From the NCBI GenBank assembly GCA_031282385.1, contig JAITDV010000344.1, forward strand, positions 1 through 10,262: a DNA stretch of 10,262 nucleotides, in the 5' to 3' direction. This DNA comes from Planctomycetaceae bacterium (GTDB lineage Bacteria > Planctomycetota > Planctomycetia > Pirellulales > Thermoguttaceae). The notes beneath the pieces are model-generated. The model was not told the DNA's origin and did not search any database. It saw only the letters and a list, made by a program, of their open reading frames with translations. The translations under genes and the position numbers were made by a program. Below, piece after piece: positions 1-5,916 of this stretch (position 1 is its first letter; the number at the start of each line of letters is the position of its first letter).

Positions 1-1
1 T

Positions 2-370
2 GGAATACTTTATGAGAGTTTTGAGGACAAATCTGTTGTTGGTTATCTTGACGCAACAGAATCAAGTTTCTGGTTCAGGGGACACATGCCTGATTTTCCA
101 ATAATGCCAGGCGTAATTATGTGTGAAGCGGCAGCTCAATTGACCAGTTATTTTGCGAACAAGTACAATTTAATGCCGGGTTCGTTACTTGGTCTTGGCG
201 GAATTGATAACGCAAGATTTCGCAGCACCGTAAAACCTGGTGATCGGCTTGTAATTCAAGCAAAAATGTTACATTACAAAAAAATATTAATCACGGCAGA
301 ATTTGTAGGGTTGGTTGAGAACAGAATCGCGTGCGAAGGAATCATCAAAGGAGTTCCCGTGAAAAAATAA
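2..370 (+). CDS. fabZ: 3-hydroxyacyl-ACP dehydratase, FabZ-like hotdog protein (5' end outside window)
   Basis: The reading frame is open from base 2 with no start codon, so the gene begins before the window; 122 residues are visible. The first ATG at base 86 is internal, because the codons before it (residues 1-28) already read as hotdog-fold sequence. The FabZ/FabA active-site signature is clear: GHMPDFPIMPGV with His at visible residue 28, then MCEAAAQL with the catalytic Glu at visible residue 42. The later part fits a hotdog domain (FRSTVKPGDRL). By family, the enzyme removes water from 3-hydroxyacyl-ACP in the cytoplasmic type II fatty acid cycle; some paralogues act on other acyl chains such as hydroxymyristoyl-ACP. 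The family is secure but the exact substrate is not. No downstream gene overlaps it, and a 181-bp gap follows. Confidence 0.85.
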   Translation, partial: GILYESFEDKSVVGYLDATESSFWFRGHMPDFPIMPGVIMCEAAAQLTSYFANKYNLMPGSLLGLGGIDNARFRSTVKPGDRLVIQAKMLHYKKILITAEFVGLVENRIACEGIIKGVPVKK

Positions 371-459
371 AAAATTCATGACAATTTGGCAAATCATTTT
401 AAACTATTCACCTTTTAAATTTCGTTTATTGCCGTTTGCTTACTTATTTGAGGCGGGCT

Positions 460-489
460 TTGCGTTCTTGATTTCTGTAATTTTATAGT
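460..489 (+). promoter_or_regulatory. possible sigma70-type promoter for the FmdE-family gene
   Basis: TTGCGT (460-465) and TATAGT (484-489) are separated by 18 bases and lie about 60 bases before the ATG at 552. The match is moderate and the surrounding DNA is AT-rich, so this is only a candidate. Confidence 0.25.
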
Positions 490-551
490 GCGATCAATAT
501 TACTTGTGAAAGAGTATTGTTGAATATTTGCGTATTTTTGGAAGATTGAAT

Positions 552-1214
552 ATGAGAATTGATAAGTGTGATTTAATTGAGACGGAGGAATTTGGTGTTG
601 GCGGTTGTGGTTTGTCACGGGAAGTAATTGAAGCTGTAGTTTCATTTCATGGGCATTTTTGTGTTGGGTTAGCAATTGGAATTCGAGTTGGTGATTGGGT
701 GCGTCGAGAGTTTGGTCATTCTGAAGATGAAGAGTTGGTTGCGGCAGTAGAAACAGACATGTGCGCAGTGGACGCAATTCAATTTCTAACCGGTTGTACT
801 TTTGGTAAAGGTAATCTTATTTTTCTTGATTATGGTAAAAATGCGTATTCTTTTTTTCGTCGAAACGATGGCAAGAATGTACGGATTGCGCCGAGAATTG
901 AGAAAAATGAAACTGGTGTAACTTACAGCGATTTACTGTTCGATTTACAGGAACAACGTAAACAACTTGATCCCAATGATACCGAAGGTCAAAAACGAAT
1001 TCGGGAATTGATGATTGATCGTGTTTTGCGGACAGATTTTGACAACATGTTTTCAATTACACCGGCACGAATCCCAATGCCGGAAAAAGCCGGAATTTTT
1101 AAGAGTTTTCCTTGTGCAAAATGCGGCGAGTTGGTTATGTTAACCAGACTCACAAAAAATAAGAACGGAAATAACCTTTGCAAAGAATGCATAAACAACG
1201 ATCCCGATTATTAG
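552..1214 (+). CDS. FmdE-family metal-binding protein with C-terminal zinc ribbon
   Basis: The 220-residue product matches the FmdE family, named after subunit E of molybdenum formylmethanofuran dehydrogenase. Seen: an HGHFCVG motif at residues 33-39, matching the family HGHxCPG with Val for Pro; then DMCAVDAIQFLTGCTFGKGNL at about 69-89, with Cys71 and Cys82; and a C-terminal CxxC...CxxC zinc-ribbon pattern (Cys188, 191, 210, 213). Family members bind metal through the His/Cys cluster, but most stand-alone members have no proven reaction. No other formylmethanofuran dehydrogenase gene is nearby, so a role in that complex is not supported here. The frame stays open back to a TTG at 528. I prefer ATG 552 because GGAAGA at 540-545 gives a plausible ribosome site six bases upstream. 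The gene converges on aspS. Confidence 0.82.
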   Translation: MRIDKCDLIETEEFGVGGCGLSREVIEAVVSFHGHFCVGLAIGIRVGDWVRREFGHSEDEELVAAVETDMCAVDAIQFLTGCTFGKGNLIFLDYGKNAYSFFRRNDGKNVRIAPRIEKNETGVTYSDLLFDLQEQRKQLDPNDTEGQKRIRELMIDRVLRTDFDNMFSITPARIPMPEKAGIFKSFPCAKCGELVMLTRLTKNKNGNNLCKECINNDPDY

Positions 1215-1230
1215 AAAGAATATCTGCAAC

Positions 1231-1277
1231 TATACTGTTCGTGCTATAAATTGCTTGACTCAAGAGCGTAAAAGCCT
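1231..1277 (+). repeat. dispersed intergenic repeat, family 1, copy 1
   Basis: This begins ATACTGTTC and contains the core AAATTGCTTGACTCAAGAGC followed by GTAAAAGCCT. It starts 16 bases after the FmdE-family stop codon. It matches 10044-10089 at about 41 of 46 positions on the same strand, and matches 4202-4262 and 9151-9214 on the opposite strand through the core. Unlike those two, it lacks the second palindromic arm. Confidence 0.75.
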
Positions 1278-1294
1278 TGTTTTCCGATAGGTAA

Positions 1295-1391
1295 GCAGAC
1301 GGCGGCAAAGGAAAGTTCAAGCGTGAACAGGTAAATAGTTCGTTTATTTCCGTCTGCCCAAACAAAGCTGTTACTGTGCTTTGTTTTGTTT
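1295..1391. terminator. hairpin-rich convergent spacer, possible bidirectional terminator
   Basis: Three nested or adjacent inverted repeats lie between the convergent FmdE-family gene and aspS. GCAGACGG (1295-1302) pairs perfectly with CCGTCTGC (1350-1357). Inside it, GTTCA/TGAAC (1315-1328) closes on a 4-base loop. Next, AACAAAGC (1361-1368) pairs with GCTTTGTT (1378-1385) across a 9-base loop and is followed by a T-rich stretch. Position and structure fit transcription termination, but no hairpin has a clean U-tract. Confidence 0.4.
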
Positions 1392-1431
1392 CCGCCTGCC
1401 GTAAATTTTTTTGTGGTTTTGTTGGGCGGTT

Positions 1432-3222
1432 TTAAGTATCTAGTTCCGAATTTCGAATTTTTATAGCAAGTTCATCTAATTGTTTTTGTGCAACTTTACT
1501 TGGCGCGCCTGTCATTAGGTCTGTTGCTTTAGTTGTTTTTGGAAATGCAATACAATCTCTAATGTTGTCTAAACCAGCAAACAACATTACCAAACGATCC
1601 AAACCTAACGCAATTCCGCCATGCGGCGGTGCACCGAATTGCAATGCTTCTAGCAAAAAACCGAATTGCGATTTTGCCGTTTCCATTGAAAGTCCCAAAA
1701 GATCAAATACCTGCGATTGAACCCGCGAATCATGTATCCGAATCGTCCCGCCGCCAACTTCAAAACCATTCAAAACAAGATCATAAGCCTCCGCTCTTAT
1801 CTTGTCAGGGTCTGTTTCAATAAAACATAAGTCACTCTTAATCGGCGCCGTAAATGGGTGATGCATTGCAACCCAACGCTTTTCCTCTTCATCCCAATCA
1901 AACATTGGAAAATGCACAATCCAACAAAAATTCATCTCGTCCGCATCAATCAAACCTAACTCCACCGCCAATCGCCGCCGTAATCCGTTCAAAACTTTAC
2001 AAGTTGTCCCGAAAGAATCAGCAGAAAAAAGCAGAAAATCTCCAACTTCCGCACAAAGACGCTTCGAAATTTGATGCAATTGCTCTTCCGAGAAATTTTT
2101 TGAGATAGGTGAAACCAATTTGCCTTCTGCGTCAACCTTAAACCAAGCTACACCTTTTGCCCCAAATTGTTCAATCACCCAACGATTCAAATTGTCAATA
2201 TCCTTACGCGAATATTTTTCGGCAGCGCCTTTTACATTTATTGCTCTCACACGTCCTTTGCCGTTTTCCATTGAAGCCGCATCGCTAAAAACACGGAAAT
2301 CAACACCTTTAGCAATATCCGTCAAATCAACTAACTCCATTCCAAAACGAAGATCAGGCGCATCATGCCCGAACCGCTCCATTGCTTCATCATAACTCAT
2401 TTGCGGAATCGGCAACTGTAATTCCCGCCCAAGAACTTCACGCATCAAACGAACCATAAGACTATTTATCGTTTCAATAATGTCTCCCATATCAACAAAT
2501 GACATCTCAAGATCCATTTGCGTAAATTCCGGTTGTCTGTCGGCTCGTAAATCCTCGTCGCGAAAACAACGTGCAATTTGAAAATAACGATCATAACCTG
2601 CAATCATCAGAATTTGTTTGTATAGTTGCGGCGATTGCGGCAGCGCATAAAATTCACCTTGCGAAACTCGGCTCGGAACTAAATAATCCCTCGCCCCTTC
2701 AGGCGTACTCTTGCCCAACACCGGCGTCTCCACCTCAACAAAATTAAGCTCATCAAAATAATCACGCATAACCTTTGTAATCCGATGCCGTAATCCAAGT
2801 GCATTTTGCATCACCGGACGCCGCAAATCAATATAACGATACTTCAACCGCATTTCTTCCGCTGGAATTTCAGGAGATGTTGGTTGAAACGGTACTACTT
2901 GCGTCCGATTAAGAACAGTAATTTGTTCAGATTTAATTTCAATTTCGCCAGTCAACATTTTCTTGTTGACAATTCCATTCGGTCTCAATTGCACGACTCC
3001 TGAAACTTGCACAACATCTTCGGGATGCAATGAACGTACAAGATCAAGTTGTTCATTGCCGACTCCTTGAGAAAATACAATTTGTGTTAGCCCGTATCTG
3101 TCCCGCAAGTTGATAAACAAAATGCCGCTGTGATCCCGCACCGCATCAACCCAACCCGCCAACACAACAAATTCCCCAACATTTTCTTTCCGTAACTCAC
3201 CACAAGTTTTAGTACGTAACAC
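1432..3222 (-). CDS. aspS: aspartate--tRNA ligase (AspRS), bacterial type
   Basis: The 596-residue protein has the full length and layout of bacterial AspRS. It charges tRNA with aspartate using ATP in the cytoplasm. Seen in order: an N-terminal OB-fold anticodon-binding domain (about 1-105); class II motif 1 (FVEVETPVLGKSTPEGARDY, 161-180); the QSPQLYKQ segment (196-203); motif 2 (FRDEDLRADRQPEFTQMD, 220-237); the bacterial GAD insertion in the middle; and motif 3 (GGIALGLDRLVMLF, 535-548). The OB domain carries His31 and Gly83, residues linked in Pseudomonas-type enzymes to a non-discriminating AspRS that also charges tRNA-Asn; this is an inference. Translation starts at GTG with AGGAG six bases upstream. 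The gene is transcribed toward the FmdE-family gene and is 261 bases downstream of queC on the same strand, probably as a separate unit. Confidence 0.97.
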   Translation of the reverse strand: MLRTKTCGELRKENVGEFVVLAGWVDAVRDHSGILFINLRDRYGLTQIVFSQGVGNEQLDLVRSLHPEDVVQVSGVVQLRPNGIVNKKMLTGEIEIKSEQITVLNRTQVVPFQPTSPEIPAEEMRLKYRYIDLRRPVMQNALGLRHRITKVMRDYFDELNFVEVETPVLGKSTPEGARDYLVPSRVSQGEFYALPQSPQLYKQILMIAGYDRYFQIARCFRDEDLRADRQPEFTQMDLEMSFVDMGDIIETINSLMVRLMREVLGRELQLPIPQMSYDEAMERFGHDAPDLRFGMELVDLTDIAKGVDFRVFSDAASMENGKGRVRAINVKGAAEKYSRKDIDNLNRWVIEQFGAKGVAWFKVDAEGKLVSPISKNFSEEQLHQISKRLCAEVGDFLLFSADSFGTTCKVLNGLRRRLAVELGLIDADEMNFCWIVHFPMFDWDEEEKRWVAMHHPFTAPIKSDLCFIETDPDKIRAEAYDLVLNGFEVGGGTIRIHDSRVQSQVFDLLGLSMETAKSQFGFLLEALQFGAPPHGGIALGLDRLVMLFAGLDNIRDCIAFPKTTKATDLMTGAPSKVAQKQLDELAIKIRNSELDT

Positions 3223-3228
3223 TTTTAA

Positions 3229-3233
3229 CTCCT
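3229..3233 (-). promoter_or_regulatory. ribosome binding site fixing the aspS GTG start
   Basis: On the minus strand AGGAG lies six bases before the GTG at 3222-3220. It is the best Shine-Dalgarno match near this gene and supports GTG as the real start, giving an N-terminus (MLRTKTCGELR) that lines up with other AspRS proteins. Confidence 0.75.
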
Positions 3234-3410
3234 TTTAACTTAACACACATTGAATTCGTTGACCTGCGAAACATAATCCGTTGTTAAGATTAAGTCTGTA
3301 CAAGCTGACGGAAACAATCGCGAATATTTGAAAAAATTTTTGTAACAAAAAATAGTAATTACTCATTTGCGGATTGTCTGCGTACTTTGGCTGAATAGTT
3401 ATTCATAACA

Positions 3411-3462
3411 AAATACATTGTCAAATTGCATACGCGCAACTGAAAATTTACCGTCCTGAAAG
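3411..3462 (+). repeat. queC-flanking repeat, family 2, copy A
   Basis: The segment 3411-3451 begins AAATACATTGTCAAATT and ends in ATTTAC. It matches 4282-4322 at 36 of 41 positions on the same strand. It is followed by CCTGAAAG within CGTCCTGAAAG (3452-3462), the inverse of CTTTCAGGACG that precedes the other copy. The two copies lie on either side of queC. Just upstream, TGAATAGTTATTCA (3392-3405) is a small near-palindrome. Confidence 0.7.
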
Positions 3463-3483
3463 AATAAACAACATAAGTTTATC

Positions 3484-4173
3484 TCAATTATTGATTGCGT
3501 ATTTGATTGGATCTTTGATGCCGACATTTGCAAAAGCCTGCAACCGCAATAAACACGATTCACAACATCCGCACGCAACTCCATCCGAAACCGGATCATA
3601 ACAAGTATGCGTAATCGAATAATCCACTCCCAGTGATAAACCGAGTTTTATTGTCGCAGTTTTATCAAGTTGGACAAGAGGAGCGGCAATTGAAATTTTT
3701 TTGTTTTCTATTCCGCTTTTGGTCGCAAGATTTGCCATGCTTTCAAAAGCAGTCAAAAACTCAGGTCGGCAATCAGGATAACCACTGTAATCAATTGAAG
3801 AGACGCCAATATATATTTTTTCCGCTTGAATAGTTTCAGCGTAAGCAAGTGCAATTGACAGAAAAATTATATTGCGTGCAGGAACGTAGGATGTGGGTAT
3901 AGAGTTGCCGATTGTGTCGGTAGGAACATTTTTTACAACTTCAAGATCACCTGTCAACGAACTCCCGCCAAAAATACGTAAATTCAAAGGCATTATTACG
4001 TGTTGTTCTGCGTTGAGAGCAACAGCTACACGTTTGGCGGATTCAAGCTCAATACGATGACGTTGGTTGTAATCTATAGTCAACGCAAAAATCTCATAAC
4101 CATCAGACCGTGCAATCGCAGCCGCAGTCGCAGAATCAAGACCACCAGAAAGAAGAACAATTGCACGTTTCAT
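3484..4173 (-). CDS. queC: 7-cyano-7-deazaguanine synthase QueC
   Basis: The 229-residue protein has the length and landmarks of QueC. The enzyme converts 7-carboxy-7-deazaguanine to preQ0 with ATP and ammonia, in the queuosine tRNA-modification pathway. Seen: the PP-loop SGGLDS at residues 9-14, the TIDYNQRH segment typical of the family, SYVPARN in the middle, and the zinc site formed by Cys191, Cys201, Cys204 and Cys207 (CxxCxxC) near the C-terminus. The ATG at 4173 follows directly on an A-rich leader with no Shine-Dalgarno match; nothing upstream extends the frame convincingly. No other queuosine gene (queD, queE, queF) lies in the window, and I saw no preQ1 riboswitch-like pseudoknot in the short leader. 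The gene is bracketed by family 2 repeats and has a family 1 palindrome just before its start. Confidence 0.96.
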   Translation of the reverse strand: MKRAIVLLSGGLDSATAAAIARSDGYEIFALTIDYNQRHRIELESAKRVAVALNAEQHVIMPLNLRIFGGSSLTGDLEVVKNVPTDTIGNSIPTSYVPARNIIFLSIALAYAETIQAEKIYIGVSSIDYSGYPDCRPEFLTAFESMANLATKSGIENKKISIAAPLVQLDKTATIKLGLSLGVDYSITHTCYDPVSDGVACGCCESCLLRLQAFANVGIKDPIKYAINN

Positions 4174-4201
4174 TTTTTTTATATTAAAAATAAATTGTAG
4201 G

Positions 4202-4262
4202 TATTCTGTTCGTACAATAAATTACGCTCTTGAGTCATGCAATTTACAGAACAAACAGTATA
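4202..4262 (-). repeat. dispersed intergenic palindromic repeat, family 1, copy 2
   Basis: This is an imperfect palindrome: CTGTTCGTACAATAAATT on the left pairs with AATTTACAGAACAAACAG on the right. The central core ACGCTCTTGAGTCATGC is shared with all other copies, here in reverse orientation. It lies about 30 bases upstream of the queC start, so it is probably in or near the queC promoter region. Confidence 0.75.
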
Positions 4263-4270
4263 GTGCTGTC

Positions 4271-4322
4271 CTTTCAGGACGAAATACATTGTCAAATTTT
4301 ACACTCGCAACTGAATATTTAC
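4271..4322 (+). repeat. queC-flanking repeat, family 2, copy B
   Basis: CTTTCAGGACG (4271-4281) precedes a 41-bp unit (4282-4322) that is 36/41 identical to copy A at 3411-3451. The 11-base lead is the exact inverse of the sequence that ends copy A, suggesting that a full-length element has inverted ends and that each copy keeps one. Confidence 0.7.
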
Positions 4323-4343
4323 GTTTTCAGTTTTACGTAATTT

Positions 4344-4391
4344 AAAAAAACAAGTCATCCGGTCGTATTTAACCGGATGACTTGTTTTTTT
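4344..4391 (-). terminator. strong rho-independent terminator for the HTH/receiver gene
   Basis: CAAGTCATCCGGT (4351-4363) pairs perfectly with ACCGGATGACTTG (4372-4384) around an 8-base loop. The stem is extended by seven A:T pairs, so each strand ends in a run of seven T. The total stem is about 20 bp and should work in both directions. It lies about 120 bases after the minus-strand regulator stop and before queC, which insulates the two genes. Confidence 0.88.
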
Positions 4392-4510
4392 AACAGGTTT
4401 TATCCTGCTTTTAGAGTTATGATATCTAACCCAAGAAGAAGTCGAAACACCTGTTACTGATTTAACTGTATTATTTTGGGACACAGCTTTACCAGTAATT
4501 AGCCCAGGGA

Positions 4511-5083
4511 TTAAACGAGTTCTTTCTTTGATCCAATCAAAGTTCTCAAACGTTCCACCAATAACGATGAATCGAAAGGTTTTTTGAAAGTTTCATTTAG
4601 GTTTGAGCGATCAAAACTCATGGTGCTTCCATCATCAGGAAACAACCCTATTAGTACAATTTCAGAAAATTCGTTGTTCCTTCGTAGGTTGTCAACGATC
4701 TGTTTTGCTTCCATTTTTCCGATTGAGTAATCTGCGATAACGCAATCTGGATGGAAACTTTCGGCTTGTATTCCGGCGTCGAAACCACTAGTTGCGACTG
4801 CCAAGCGGAACGCTTTCTCAATTGAAAACTCCCGCTTCAAGTTCTCAATTAGGATTTGATCTTGGGCGACAATAAGTACCTTCGCCAGAGTCTCATCTTC
4901 AAGGTCTCCGAGCGGCATTCCATGCTCTTTCAGGAACTTAATCAAATATTCGCGCGGAATCCGACGGTCTTGAGATCCGGGGATACGATACCCCTTTAGT
5001 CTGCCTGAGTCGAACCATTTACTGACGGTACGCGGTGCTACCTTACAGATTTTGGCGACTTGACCAGTTGTAAAAACCTTCAT
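4511..5083 (-). CDS. HTH (BldC/MerR-like) DNA-binding protein with degenerate response-regulator receiver domain
   Basis: The 190-residue protein has two parts. Residues 4-56 (FTTGQVAKICKVAPRTVSKW, then GRLKGYRIPGSQDRRIPREY) form an excisionase/BldC-like winged helix that should bind DNA. Residues 66-185 follow the receiver fold. Asp118 (in CVIADYS) sits at the phospho-acceptor position and Lys168-Pro169 at the conserved lysine. The acidic pair after the first strand is replaced by Ala73-Gln74, and the usual Thr/Ser is Gly146. Normal Mg-dependent phosphorylation is therefore doubtful. The order, with HTH first and receiver second, is the reverse of classical response regulators. From memory, close relatives are common and very conserved in planctomycetes; their targets are unknown to me. 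GGAG (5092-5095) lies eight bases before the ATG. No histidine kinase gene is nearby. Confidence 0.85.
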   Translation of the reverse strand: MKVFTTGQVAKICKVAPRTVSKWFDSGRLKGYRIPGSQDRRIPREYLIKFLKEHGMPLGDLEDETLAKVLIVAQDQILIENLKREFSIEKAFRLAVATSGFDAGIQAESFHPDCVIADYSIGKMEAKQIVDNLRRNNEFSEIVLIGLFPDDGSTMSFDRSNLNETFKKPFDSSLLVERLRTLIGSKKELV

Positions 5084-5091
5084 TGCAGGTT

Positions 5092-5095
5092 CTCC
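5092..5095 (-). promoter_or_regulatory. ribosome binding site of the HTH/receiver gene
   Basis: GGAG on the minus strand, eight bases before the ATG at 5083, supports this start. The start also gives the conserved MKVFTTGQVAKICK N-terminus. Confidence 0.65.
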
Positions 5096-5242
5096 GATAT
5101 TCTTGCTTTTCTACTCTTCTTTGCTTCGGACACTCTCCTTCTTTTATTGCCCGAAACAGCAACCGCCCTAGTTAAATCCGAACAAACCACACGGCAATAT
5201 CCATATCACCGCATCATCCGAATACTGGGGTAGGGCTAACAA

Positions 5243-5410
5243 TTACACGCTTCTTCTCTGGGTATTCAACCAGATATAAAGCCGACGGGTCCCTCCGCCA
5301 ACCTTCACAACACAATCATCGGCAACCTCAATAGACTGAAATAAGGAATAATCAAAAAATATTTTATCCTGAACATTATCCGAATAAACTTTATAGATGT
5401 TACTACGCCT
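5243..5410 (-). pseudogene. possible gene remnant: start-less 55-codon open frame
   Basis: On the minus strand a frame runs from just after a TGA (5411-5413) to a TAA (5243-5245). It reads as globular protein, with segments YSDNVQDKIFFDYSLFQ and VKVGGGTRRLYIWLNT, alternating hydrophobic residues as in beta strands, and third positions richer in G/C than the flanks. It has no ATG; a GTG in the middle would give only 21 residues. In the next frame upstream, another open stretch (about 5400-5490) ends YLRRYDLKA then TAG, so a frameshifted gene is possible. I do not recognise the family. A chance open frame remains a real alternative. Confidence 0.3.
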
Positions 5411-5773
5411 TCAAATCATACCTTCGGAGATAAGTTACGACAGAATCAATGATAAATTGAAGCAATATTTCATTCCCAAAAACCGCCCCAGATTAAAACA
5501 AAATACTCCGCATATCGGGAAAATTCGGAAAAATCATAGCAAAAAAAAAAAATCCCGACCTTTTAAGTACTTTTGTCATTTTTTTTCAAAATTGCTCTGG
5601 ATACAAACCCGATCCATTCTGTATCATTCGCAAATATCGGAATGAAGGCGGTTGATTGATGACGAAATATTGCCGATAAAAAAATCATACATTAAACAGC
5701 ACCGCACAACCTCCAACTGCGTCGTTGTGAGAATAGATATTTTTGAACCGTTTATACCTGAATTTGTATCGAC

Positions 5774-5806
5774 TTGTATCTCGTAGAAATTGTTACTGTA
5801 TATAAT
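5774..5806 (+). promoter_or_regulatory. possible promoter for the LysM/Ldt-like gene
   Basis: TATAAT (5801-5806) is a perfect -10 box in the sequence TGTATATAATGG. The only -35-like hexamer is TTGTAT (5774-5779), 21 bases away, which is longer than ideal. It would give a leader of about 105 bases before the GTG start. Confidence 0.3.
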
Positions 5807-5903
5807 GGTGTAGTAAGCAACCTTTAATCAATAGTTTCTTATTGGCGGGCAAGTCAAAATTATAAATGGTACTCATATTTTGCAAGTTGAAATTATTATA
5901 GTC

Positions 5904-5909
5904 AAAGGA
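5904..5909 (+). promoter_or_regulatory. ribosome binding site fixing the GTG start at 5917
   Basis: AAAGGA ends seven bases before the GTG. It supports GTG over the in-frame ATG at 5947 and gives a Lys-rich N-terminus directly before the membrane helix. Confidence 0.7.
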
Positions 5910-5916
5910 AAAAAAC

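Larger units (their letters stand above)
5084..5916. other. 833-bp divergent spacer without a clear gene
   Basis: This separates the divergently transcribed HTH/receiver and LysM genes. It holds the regulator's ribosome site, a start-less open frame (5243-5410, minus), a 12-A run (5541-5552) flanked by TCGGGA (5516-5521) and TCCCGA (5553-5558), and a candidate promoter near 5801. A plus-strand open frame of 82 codons from 5397 is Lys/Ile/Phe-rich, has no ribosome site and resembles no family I know. I see no tRNA or other structured RNA. Confidence 0.5.

Noticed and set aside
415..777. Minus-strand 120-codon open frame over the FmdE-family gene
   Set aside because: Overlaps a well-supported gene on the other strand; the His/Gln/Leu-rich translation is typical of an antisense shadow.
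4174..4262. preQ1 riboswitch upstream of queC
   Set aside because: The leader has no C-rich loop or A-rich tail pairing in the expected arrangement; the palindrome there is explained by repeat family 1.
4299..4484. 61-codon minus-strand open frame starting GTG after the HTH/receiver gene
   Set aside because: It reads straight through the terminator hairpin and into family 2 repeat B, with no ribosome site.
5397..5645. 82-codon plus-strand open frame in the divergent spacer
   Set aside because: Crosses a 12-A run that gives poly-Lys, lacks a ribosome site and has no recognisable domain.
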